Shown: positions 57,353 through 64,000 of the stretch, piece after piece
How positions within the stretch are numbered: position 1 is the stretch's first letter
Layout of the letters: every line of letters starts with the position of its first letter
Origin: JAICQM01 sp963781555
GTDB taxonomy: Bacteria; Chloroflexota; Limnocylindria; QHBO01
Direction: 5' to 3'
Assembly (NCBI GenBank): GCA_963781555.1
Contig: CAWAGB010000006.1
Location: 620,001 to 684,000, forward strand
DNA: 64,000 bases
Position numbers and translations under genes: made by a program
The notes under the pieces: model-generated
Database searches by the model: none
Told to the model about the DNA's origin: nothing
What the model saw: only the letters and a program-made list of their open reading frames with translations

Positions 57353-59674
57353 GGTCTGCGTCGTCGATGCCGTGTAGTTCGCGGTGTAGCTCGAGGCGGC
57401 GCTGGCCACCACGACGTGGCTGTCGGCGCCCGCATCGGACCACGATTGAAAGGCGTAGGTCTGTGCGCCGAGCGACTGGGGCGTCGGAGCGCTGACGGCG
57501 ACGCTCGAATCGCGGATGACCTCGCGCTCGAAAGGCGTCGCGCTGGTTTCGGTGCCCACGCTCAGCGCCAGGCCAGAGGGTGAGGATGCGAACGAGAGCA
57601 GCACCGTCTCCGGATCGAGGCGGCGAGTCACCGTGCTCTGGAGACCCGCGTTGTCGGTGGCGGTGAGGCGTAGCTCGAGGTACGCAGGCAGCTCGTGGCT
57701 GGGCGCGACGAAGGTGCCGCTGGCGACGCCGGGATAATCCTGGATGGGATGCGCGTGGCAGTTGGACGGGGTCGCGCAGTGCTGCAGCACCAGCGACCAG
57801 TCCAGGCTCGTCGCCGGCAGGGTTCCCTGGTCCGGGTCCGTCGCGTGACCGGAGAAGGCAATCGTCTGGCCGGCGCGCCACGGCATGCCCCCGTCCGGGG
57901 CATCGATGACCGCAGTCGGCCCGGTGTCCCCGGCCGTGATCACGACGGCATCGGTGGCAGTGTTGCCCGCGGGGTCGGTGACCCGCAGCCGGACGGTGGT
58001 GGTGGCTGCCACCGTATAGGTCCTCGAGGGTGCCGCAAGGACGGAGTCGTCGTACGCGCCGTCGCCGTCGAGGTCCCACGCGTAGGACAGGGCACCACCC
58101 TCTGGATCCGTTGATCGTGTTCCCGTGAACGAAACGGCGAGCGGGACAGGGCCACTGGTAGGAGTCGCGTCCGCCTGTGCCACGGGTGGCTGGTCGGCAC
58201 CGAAGTAGCTGATGCGACGAATGTTCCCGCCAAGGTAGTCGAGGTAGAACAGGTCACCACCCGGGCCGATGCGCAGGTCGACCGGTGCCTGCGCTCCCCC
58301 GATGAAGAGGGATCGCGTTGCGGGATCCGGCAGGCCATTCGCACCGGCGCGCATGACCCAGATGCAGCGGCGCGTGTAGTCGGAGAAGAAGAGCGCATTG
58401 TCGTAGGCGGCCGGATACGGACCACCCTGGTAGAAGGCGACCCCGGAGCTCGACGCCCCGCCCACCGGACAGCCGTCGCCGGCCACGACGCTGGCGTCGT
58501 GGGCGTACGCGTAGTACGGCGCGACAACGGCGGGCGTCGCGTACAGCGACTCGCAGAGTGTTGCGTTGAGGCTGTCCCATCCCGGATGCTTCGCCGCGCC
58601 CTCGTAACACGGCCAGCCGAAGTTCTTGAGCGAGCCTGCCGGGTCGATGATGCGATTCAGCTCGTCCCATCGCACGTCGCCCACGTCCCCCACCCAGATC
58701 TCGCTCGTGCCGGGCCGGAAGGTGAATCGAAACGGGTTGCGGAAGCCATGCGCGACGATCCGGCGCGCGTTCTCGTCGGGTCCGGTGGACGGGTTGCCGG
58801 CCGCGGCGAGCCCCGTCAGAGGGTCGACCCGGATGATGGTGCCGTCGAGCCCGGTCGGATCCCCGGCCGTCCGGACGTCCTGGCTGCGGAGCGAGCCGCC
58901 CTGCGCGCTCGGCAGCGTCATCGCACCGCCCACCCCACCGGGGGGATCGCCGCATGGGTTTCGCTGCGTCGGGCTGCCCGCGCTGCCGCCCCACTGCCCG
59001 TAATCGTGATTGTTGAAATTGGCGGCCTCGCCCGCGCTTGCGTAGAGCGCGCCGTCCGGGCCGAACCGAAGCGTGTCAAGGGTGTGGCTGGGAAACTGCT
59101 GGCACCAATCGGTCACGAGCGGCACCTCGGCTCCGGTCATCACGTCGCCGGCTGCCTGCAGCCGCGAGAGCCGTCCACTCGCGACGCAGCCGTCCGCGGT
59201 CGCACCCGGGACCCCGGGACACGGGTCCGAATCGGTGTTGGGGGTTCCCCACACGGGGGCGGTGCCGCCGATCGGCGCGTCGCGCGTGTAGAGGACATAG
59301 ATGTATGGCGTTGCGGGAAAGTTCGGATGCAGCGCCATCCCGTTCAGGCCGCGATCCCAGAAGTTGTAGACCTGGGTACGGAGGTCGGCGAAGATCGTCG
59401 GGGTCGTGTCCGTCAGCGAATCGAACACCTTGATCACGCCACGCTTCTCGGCCACGAAGATCCTGCCGTCAGCGGCGAATTCAACGGCCATCGGATGGTC
59501 CAGCCCGGCGAGAGCAACTGTCTCCTGGAAGCCGGCCGGGATGGAGAAGGGCGCGTTTGCCGCGCCGCTCGTCGTGGGCTGCGCTCGCGCCGGTGGAGCC
59601 GCCGTCGTGAACAACACCACGATCGTTGCCAGCGTGCACGCGAACGTGCGGAGTGTGGTCCTGCGGCTGCCCAT
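56054..59674 (-). CDS. Secreted glucose/sorbosone dehydrogenase-like protein with PKD and tandem C-terminal domains
   Basis: 1206 residues. The signal peptide runs TLRTFACTLATIVVLFTTAAPPARA. A six-bladed beta-propeller of the GSDH/PQQ type covers about 40-480 (LDHPMAVEFAADGRIFVAEKRGVIKVFD; GLNGMALHPNFP; HTLDTLRFGPDGALYASAGEAAN; RNPFRFTFRPGTSEIWVGDVGD; VDLRIGPGGDLFYLDY). A PKD domain (PLAVSFTGTRSTDPEGGALSYAWDLDGDGAYDD) and one more beta domain follow. Two similar domains of about 210 residues end the protein, each beginning YAADTF.R. Similar proteins occur in actinobacteria and Chloroflexota. The ATG at 59672-59674 has TACCGT eight bases upstream; a longer frame would lie ahead of that promoter. 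Confidence 0.85.
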   Translation of the reverse strand: MGSRRTTLRTFACTLATIVVLFTTAAPPARAQPTTSGAANAPFSIPAGFQETVALAGLDHPMAVEFAADGRIFVAEKRGVIKVFDSLTDTTPTIFADLRTQVYNFWDRGLNGMALHPNFPATPYIYVLYTRDAPIGGTAPVWGTPNTDSDPCPGVPGATADGCVASGRLSRLQAAGDVMTGAEVPLVTDWCQQFPSHTLDTLRFGPDGALYASAGEAANFNNHDYGQWGGSAGSPTQRNPCGDPPGGVGGAMTLPSAQGGSLRSQDVRTAGDPTGLDGTIIRVDPLTGLAAAGNPSTGPDENARRIVAHGFRNPFRFTFRPGTSEIWVGDVGDVRWDELNRIIDPAGSLKNFGWPCYEGAAKHPGWDSLNATLCESLYATPAVVAPYYAYAHDASVVAGDGCPVGGASSSGVAFYQGGPYPAAYDNALFFSDYTRRCIWVMRAGANGLPDPATRSLFIGGAQAPVDLRIGPGGDLFYLDYLGGNIRRISYFGADQPPVAQADATPTSGPVPLAVSFTGTRSTDPEGGALSYAWDLDGDGAYDDSVLAAPSRTYTVAATTTVRLRVTDPAGNTATDAVVITAGDTGPTAVIDAPDGGMPWRAGQTIAFSGHATDPDQGTLPATSLDWSLVLQHCATPSNCHAHPIQDYPGVASGTFVAPSHELPAYLELRLTATDNAGLQSTVTRRLDPETVLLSFASSPSGLALSVGTETSATPFEREVIRDSSVAVSAPTPQSLGAQTYAFQSWSDAGADSHVVVASAASSYTANYTASTTQTYAADTFTRNVVNGWGSAETGGVYSLSGAVADFDVNGTTGTITHAVGVTRAATLDAAIARDVDLTLKIRTDKVASGDGMYIWLVGRRTANGQSEYRSRLRLLPNGSVLIRTMRVVGGVQTLLGSDVQVAGLTHPGTALRARVQWDGAAPTTIRMRVWADGTAEPGTWQSVVTDASAALQPAGAIGVRSYLASNATNAPVVLSVDDLRATSLVVAAGTASTYAADTFSRTIANSWGSADTGGAYEHFGALADYDTLGSAATIAHPAGTTRAAMLRSVSAVDVDLTFTVRSDKLPTGDGITIYGVGRSVGGGTSEYRPRIRLAPGGGVWLRAVRYLSGAQSALGTDVQVPGLSYTPDARLRVRVQLAGASPTTIRIKVWADGTAEPPGWQSVVTDASAPLQGPGAIGVRSFVALNSTNAPILLTFDDLLARSIIP

Positions 59675-59682
59675 CGTCAGGC

Positions 59683-59688
59683 ACGGTA
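59683..59688 (-). promoter_or_regulatory. -10 box of the GSDH-like gene, leaderless type
   Basis: TACCGT eight bases before the ATG. The remaining 189-base gap to the DivIC-like gene shows nothing else. Confidence 0.4.
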
Positions 59689-59863
59689 GGGTCGCGCGCC
59701 AGGCGCCGCATCCGTAGAAGTACCTAATCTTCGGACGTTTCCCGCCCACGGCAGTGCAGACCTTGGCACGAGCGGGGTGCGTGGCGGCGCCGGTGCGACA
59801 CCCGAGCTGTCACGATGCGGTGCTCACATCGATCGCATGCGATACGTGCGACGACGCGGCGGT

Positions 59864-60283
59864 TCAGACGCCGAAGAACAGATCCAGCCACTGCTCGAGC
59901 AGTGGCTTGGGCGCCGGTATCGGCGGCAGGAGCTCGGCGGGAATCGGCGCCTCAGCGCCGGGCGGGATGATGAGCACGCGCTCGCCAGTGGCACCCAGCG
60001 TCCGCAGCTCCCTGGCCTCCGCGCCGATGAACGCGTCCGAGTTCAGGTACGCCAGCTCAGCCGCGAGTCGCTCGTTCTGGGCCTGGAGGGCGGCGAGCTC
60101 GGAGCGCACCGCCTGGGCCTCCTCGGTGATCGCCCAGTTCGAGTAGACCTGCCGGCCCACCTGGACCGCCAGGAAGGTCCCGATGATCAGGAGCACTGCG
60201 AGCCACGCCAGGCCGCCGCGCGAGGCAGGCAGGCGCAGCCGAAGGCGTCTCGGCGCGGGCGCTGGCAGCTCGATCCCGGTCAT
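59864..60283 (-). CDS. DivIC/FtsB-like septum formation protein
   Basis: 139 residues. A basic proline-rich leader is followed by one transmembrane helix (GLAWLAVLLIIGTFLAVQVG) and a coiled coil (ITEEAQAVRSELAALQAQNERLAAELAYLNSDAFIGAEARELR), the arrangement of FtsB/DivIC, which bridge FtsL and FtsQ in the divisome. The family's LG.. .PGE-like end (TLGATGERVLIIPPG) is present. TAGACT lies nine bases before the ATG at 60281-60283. It is divergent from mrfA. Confidence 0.82.
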   Translation of the reverse strand: MTGIELPAPAPRRLRLRLPASRGGLAWLAVLLIIGTFLAVQVGRQVYSNWAITEEAQAVRSELAALQAQNERLAAELAYLNSDAFIGAEARELRTLGATGERVLIIPPGAEAPIPAELLPPIPAPKPLLEQWLDLFFGV

Positions 60284-60292
60284 CTGGGCTGC

Positions 60293-60298
60293 AGTCTA
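60293..60298 (-). promoter_or_regulatory. -10 box of the DivIC-like gene, leaderless type
   Basis: TAGACT nine bases before the ATG. Confidence 0.45.
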
Positions 60299-60307
60299 GC
60301 CGCGGAG

Positions 60308-60347
60308 TTGTCCACATCGCAACGTATTCCGGCACCGGTTGTCCACA
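60308..60347 (+). promoter_or_regulatory. Two DnaA-box-like 9-mers
   Basis: TTGTCCACA occurs at 60308-60316 and 60339-60347, same strand, 31 bases apart (about three helical turns). In GC-rich bacteria such as actinobacteria TTGTCCACA is the usual DnaA box. They lie in the divergent gap before a division gene and a repair gene. Confidence 0.5.
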
Positions 60348-60386
60348 TGCGCCGGGCGACGCCACGCGCGGGTGGTATCGTGAATG

Positions 60387-60398
60387 GAACGTCCGTTC
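60387..60398 (+). promoter_or_regulatory. LexA/SOS-box-like site before mrfA
   Basis: GAACGTCCGTTC matches the Gram-positive-type SOS core GAAC-N4-GTTC exactly. It overlaps a candidate -10 (TCTAAT at 60397-60402), eight bases before the mrfA ATG, so a repressor here would block RNA polymerase. Confidence 0.6.
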
Positions 60399-60410
60399 TA
60401 ATCCAGTCCG

Positions 60411-62705
60411 ATGGAGCTGCTCGTGATCAACGCGCGACCTGAAACCCCCAGCGACGCCATCGCCGCCCTGCTGGCGGATCCTTCGCTGGCCCCGATCATC
60501 GCCGCGCATCGCACGGTCGAGCCCCGCGCTCCGCGCTACGCGCCCTGGCCCGATGGGCTCGATCCCCGTCTGATGGGTGCGCTGCGGGCGCGCGGCGTCG
60601 AGGGGCTGTACACCCACCAGGCGCAGGCGACCGCGGCCGCCATCGCCGGCCGAAATGTCGTCGTCGTCACGCCCACCGCATCGGGCAAGACGCTCTGCTA
60701 CAACCTCCCGGTCCTCGACGCGATCGCGCACGACGAAGCGGCGCGAGCGCTGTACCTGTTCCCCACAAAGGCACTCGCCGCCGACCAGCTGGTCGAGCTC
60801 CGGGCACTGGCAGATGCTGCCGAGCTCGGACTCAAGACGCACACCTATGACGGTGATACGCCACCCAACGTGCGGGCCGTCGTCCGCTCGGCGGGGCAAG
60901 TCGTGATCACCAACCCGGACATGCTCCACTCGGCGATCCTTCCGCATCACACCAAGTGGTTCAAGCTCTTCGAGAACCTGCGCTTCGTTGTCGTCGACGA
61001 GCTGCACAGCTACCGCGGCCTGTTCGGCAGCCATGTCGCCAACGTCATCCGCCGCCTCCAGCGCATCTGCCGTCACTACGGTTCGGACCCGGTATTCATC
61101 TGCGCTTCGGCGACCATCGCCAACCCGGCGGACCTGGCGGAACGGGTGATCGGCGCGCCGGTCGAGCTGGTGGACGACAACGGAGCGCCCTCCGGACGGC
61201 GTCACATCCTGGTCATCAATCCGCCGGTTGCCAACGAGGAACTCGGGATTCGCGGCTCGGCCCTCCTCACAGGGCAGCGCATCGCGGAGCGGCTGATCGG
61301 CAACGGCGTGCAGACGATTGCCTTCGCCAAGTCGCGGACCGCGGTGGAGGTCCTCACCAGCTATCTGCGCGAGACCTTCGCTCCCCCGCCCGGGCATCCG
61401 CACATCATTCGCGGCTATCGCGGCGGCTATCTGCCCAACGAGCGCCTCGCAATCCAGGACGGGCTGCGCGATGGACGGGTACGAGGGGTGGTGGCGACCA
61501 ACGCATTGGAACTGGGTATTGACATCGGCGGCCTGGACGCCGCCATCAGTGTCGGCTACCCCGGAACCATCGCCTCCACGCTCCAGCAGATGGGCCGGGC
61601 CGGTCGGCGCGCTGGCACCAGCCTCTCGGCACTCATCTGCTCCTCCGCGCCAATCGACCAGTTCCTGGCGGCGCACCCCGAGTACCTGTTTGACGCGTCG
61701 CCGGAGCATGGGCTCATCAACCCGGACAACCTGCACGTCCTCCTCAATCACCTGCGCGCCTCCACGTTCGAGCTGCCGGTCCCCGCCGCCGAGCGCTTCG
61801 GGATCGACGAGACACCGACCCTGCTCGACGTGCTCGAGGAGGACGGATGGATCCGGCACGCAGCCGACGATCGGTACTACTGGAGCCACGAGAACTTCCC
61901 CGCCAGCGACTTCAGCCTGCGTTCCGGCGCACCCGAGAACGTGGTCATCGTGGACACCACCGGTGACCGCCACCGCGTGCTGGGGGAGGTGGACCTGTTC
62001 GCGGCTCCGTTGCTCGTTCACGAGAAGGCGATCTACATCCACGAGGGCATCCAGCACCACGTCGACCGCCTCGATTGGGAGGAGCGCAAGGCGTACGTGA
62101 CGCGGACCGACGTCGACTACTACACCGATGCGGATCTCGGCATCACGCTCAAGGTCCTCGAGGTTCTTGACGAGGCCGATGTGCCACCGGCCGGCTTTCG
62201 CCAGCGCGGCGAGGTGATGGTCGCCTGGAAGGTGACCATGTTCAAGAAGGTCAAGTTCCACACCCACGAGAACGTCGGCTGGGGCTCGATCAGCATCCCC
62301 GAACAGGAGATGCACACCGCCGCCTGCTGGCTCGTGCCACCGGCGGACCTGGTGAACCGCTACGACCGCGACACGCTCGACGGCGCGCTGATCGGGCTGG
62401 CGCGGGTGGCCCGCACCACGGGTGCGCTGCTGCTGATGTGCGACCCACGCGATCTGGGGGTGCTGGCCCAGGTGCAGGCACCGTTCACCGGGCGCCCGAC
62501 GCTGTACTTGTACGATGCGACGCCGGGCGGGGTCGGCCTCACCGAGCGCCTCTTCACCCTCGTCGACGAGCTGGTTCGCGTGTGCCGCGAGGCGGTCGAG
62601 TCGTGCCCCTGCACCGACGGGTGCCCCGCCTGCGTGGGTCCCGCCATCGAGGTCGGCCATCGGGGGAAGGCCGTCGTCATCGAGCTGCTCGCGGGGATGG
62701 CCTGA
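60411..62705 (+). CDS. mrfA: MrfA/YprA-type DEAD-box DNA repair helicase
   Basis: 764-residue superfamily 2 helicase with C-terminal DUF1998. Helicase motifs in order are GRNVVVVTPTASGKTLCYNLP (Walker A), LYLFPTKALAADQL, TYDGDTP, VITNPDMLH, FVVVDELHSYRG (DELH), CASATIANP, VVATNALELGIDIGGLDAAISVGYPG and LQQMGRAGRR. The C terminus has the zinc-type motif SCPCTDGCPACVGP. In B. subtilis MrfA works with MrfB to repair mitomycin C damage without UvrA. The ATG at 60411 lies just after an SOS-box-like site. It is 3 bases from the mrfB start. Confidence 0.93.
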   Translation: MELLVINARPETPSDAIAALLADPSLAPIIAAHRTVEPRAPRYAPWPDGLDPRLMGALRARGVEGLYTHQAQATAAAIAGRNVVVVTPTASGKTLCYNLPVLDAIAHDEAARALYLFPTKALAADQLVELRALADAAELGLKTHTYDGDTPPNVRAVVRSAGQVVITNPDMLHSAILPHHTKWFKLFENLRFVVVDELHSYRGLFGSHVANVIRRLQRICRHYGSDPVFICASATIANPADLAERVIGAPVELVDDNGAPSGRRHILVINPPVANEELGIRGSALLTGQRIAERLIGNGVQTIAFAKSRTAVEVLTSYLRETFAPPPGHPHIIRGYRGGYLPNERLAIQDGLRDGRVRGVVATNALELGIDIGGLDAAISVGYPGTIASTLQQMGRAGRRAGTSLSALICSSAPIDQFLAAHPEYLFDASPEHGLINPDNLHVLLNHLRASTFELPVPAAERFGIDETPTLLDVLEEDGWIRHAADDRYYWSHENFPASDFSLRSGAPENVVIVDTTGDRHRVLGEVDLFAAPLLVHEKAIYIHEGIQHHVDRLDWEERKAYVTRTDVDYYTDADLGITLKVLEVLDEADVPPAGFRQRGEVMVAWKVTMFKKVKFHTHENVGWGSISIPEQEMHTAACWLVPPADLVNRYDRDTLDGALIGLARVARTTGALLLMCDPRDLGVLAQVQAPFTGRPTLYLYDATPGGVGLTERLFTLVDELVRVCREAVESCPCTDGCPACVGPAIEVGHRGKAVVIELLAGMA

Positions 62706-62708
62706 CCC

Positions 62709-63935
62709 GTGGTCGCATCCCGGAGCCTCGTCGAGCGCCTCGCCGCCGTGCGGGGGGAGCGGCCCGTGCCGCTCCCCCCGGCCAGACCCGCGGCGGACGA
62801 CCGTGCCGCGGGCCTCGCCCGTTGGCTCGGGGCGGATCTCCACGTCGCCGAATTGGGCCGGGTGGTGCTTGTCGAACGCTCCATCCCGCTCGATGCGGCG
62901 ACCGTCGCCGCCCTCGAGGACCTGCCACGCGCGGCCTACGTGGACACAGAGACCACCGGCCTCTCGACCGGCGCCGGCACCGTTGCCTTCCTGGTGGCCA
63001 TCGGCACGCTGGAGGGCGACCGGCTCCGCGTTCGGCAGCTGCTGCTCCCCGATTACCCGGACGAAGGTGCGCTCCTGCGGCTGGTGATGGCCGACCTCGG
63101 CCGTGTCGATCGTCTGGTCAGCTACAACGGGCGCACGTACGACCTGCCGCTACTCGTCGCGCGTCTGACGGTGCACGGCCTCTTCACCGCGATGAGTGGC
63201 ATGCCGGGACGCCATGATGACCTGCTGCCCGTCTCGCGGCGCCTCTTCCGCCGTCCGCTGGGGTCGGCCCGGCTGGCGGACATTGAACGCGGGGTACTGG
63301 GCATCGAGCGTGCTGCGGACCTACCCGGATCCGAGGTCCCGGGCCGCTGGTTCGGCTACCTGCGCGGCGGGTCGCCGGACCTGCTGGCCGACGTGCTCGA
63401 CCACAACCTGCAGGACGTCGCGAGCCTCGCTCTGCTGGAGGCGGAGATCATCCGCCTGCGCCGCGGGGGTTGGCGAGAAGCGCCGGTGCTTGATCCGCGC
63501 GGCATGGTCGCGGAGCTCCTCCGTGACGGCGCGGCGGCCGATTCGATGGAACTGCTCGCCGGTGCGCTGCAGGCCAGCCTCGACCGTGACGAGGACGTAT
63601 CGCTTCGCCGCCTTGCGAGCCGTTTGCTGGTGGCGGCCGGTGATGTCGAGCGAGCCGAGGAGGTGTGGCACGAGGCGACGCACCGTGCCTCCGTGCAGGC
63701 GGCCGCCGCATGGGTCGAAGTGGCACGTATCCGCGAACGGCATCGCAATGACCTGTCGGGCGCGCTCGAGGCTGCCGCGGCCGCTTCTCGCGTGCTCGAC
63801 GTCGCATTTGCCCTGGGTCGCGGCGGGTCCGTTGCGGAGATCGGCCGGGCCAGGCTGATCGTGGATGGCCGGCTGCGCCGGCTGCGCCGCTGGGTGGCAG
63901 CGCGGGAACGTCGCTCGCGGAGGTCGGCCGCCTAG
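62709..63935 (+). CDS. mrfB: MrfB/YprB-type 3'-5' exonuclease
   Basis: 408 residues. The ribonuclease H-like (DEDD) core has YVDTETTGLSTGAGTVAFLVAIG (Asp-x-Glu), LVSYNGRTYDLPLLVARL with the next Asp, then RHDDLLPVSRRLFRRPLGSARLADIERGVLG and DHNLQDVASLALL for the last Asp region. Helical, TPR-like repeats make up the C terminus (SVQAAAAWVEVARIRERHR), as in B. subtilis YprB. GTG start at 62709, three bases after mrfA, so both are one transcript. Likely partner of MrfA in crosslink or adduct repair. Confidence 0.9.
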   Translation: MVASRSLVERLAAVRGERPVPLPPARPAADDRAAGLARWLGADLHVAELGRVVLVERSIPLDAATVAALEDLPRAAYVDTETTGLSTGAGTVAFLVAIGTLEGDRLRVRQLLLPDYPDEGALLRLVMADLGRVDRLVSYNGRTYDLPLLVARLTVHGLFTAMSGMPGRHDDLLPVSRRLFRRPLGSARLADIERGVLGIERAADLPGSEVPGRWFGYLRGGSPDLLADVLDHNLQDVASLALLEAEIIRLRRGGWREAPVLDPRGMVAELLRDGAAADSMELLAGALQASLDRDEDVSLRRLASRLLVAAGDVERAEEVWHEATHRASVQAAAAWVEVARIRERHRNDLSGALEAAAAASRVLDVAFALGRGGSVAEIGRARLIVDGRLRRLRRWVAARERRSRRSAA

Positions 63936-63945
63936 CGCCCGGCGT

Positions 63946-64000
63946 TCAGAGAAGGTGGACGAAGCCGGGACCACCGATGGGCAGCCCCGGGTCGAGGGCC
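63946..64000 (-). CDS. Possible C-terminal end of a gene entering from the right
   Basis: The reverse strand reads ALDPGLPIGGPGFVHLL and then TGA at 63946-63948. Only 17 codons are visible, so neither identity nor coding status can be confirmed. It would be convergent with mrfB. Confidence 0.25.
   Translation of the reverse strand, partial: ALDPGLPIGGPGFVHLL

Noticed and set aside
60057..62843. A 928-codon minus-strand open frame opposite mrfA
   Set aside because: It is the complement of a well-conserved helicase and has low-complexity composition; only the DivIC-like part at its end is real, in another frame.

Overview
The window is high-GC bacterial chromosomal DNA, densely coded and almost entirely housekeeping. 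The gene content suggests a Chloroflexota bacterium, perhaps a Limnocylindria-like lineage. The supporting features are an FtsA-like/baseplate-J-like/RuvX/MltG series, FemX-type transferases beside murE and murJ, Tad-type minor pilins with a CpaE-like ATPase, and many leaderless-looking promoters. The lineage is an inference from gene content; I could not test it. I see no phage, insertion sequence, CRISPR array or rRNA.

Layout. 1-13.4 kb (minus strand) is one long collinear series: iscS, mnmA, three small membrane-associated genes, alaS, an FtsA-like ATPase, a baseplate-J-like membrane protein, ruvX, mltG, a Xaa-Pro peptidase, efp and the start of xseA. Many junctions are 4-base ATGA or GTGA overlaps, which implies translational coupling. 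13.6-21.7 kb carries aspS, a small membrane protein, a GrpB-family gene, hisS, a Gfo/Idh oxidoreductase and a Rel (p)ppGpp synthetase/hydrolase. All of these are interrupted by frameshifts that look like assembly errors. 21.8-31.4 kb is a wall and chromosome operon read on the minus strand: topA, xerC/D, murJ, femX-3, murE, femX-2, femX-1. 31.5-36 kb holds a secreted CAP-domain protein and the transformation pair comM-dprA. 36-41.3 kb holds a receiver-CpaE fusion, nfeD-SPFH-hydrolase and a Nudix gene.

41.5-44.6 kb (plus strand) contains three Tad minor pilin genes, again heavily frameshifted. 44.6-48 kb has SLOG, thpR and HAD genes, a J-domain protein and a stand-alone DnaB-like ATPase. 48-51.5 kb has ftsH, tilS and an elongator tRNA-Met. 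51.6-53 kb has a phosphotransferase and a small HTH protein. 53-59.7 kb codes for two large secreted proteins (a beta-helix protein and a sorbosone-dehydrogenase-like protein). 59.8-64 kb has a DivIC/FtsB-like gene facing away from an mrfA-mrfB DNA repair pair.

Regulatory signals. At least ten lead genes have a TANNNT hexamer only 6-10 bases before the start codon, which suggests leaderless mRNAs. Seven copies of a GTTCGAT-NN-ATCG palindrome sit in just two places, upstream of iscS-mnmA and upstream of the DnaB-like gene. A perfect GAAC-N4-GTTC LexA-type box lies directly before mrfA, next to two TTGTCCACA DnaA-box-like 9-mers. Read together, murE (with DEDPR in place of DNPR) and three FemX paralogues suggest a branched, non-mDAP peptidoglycan.
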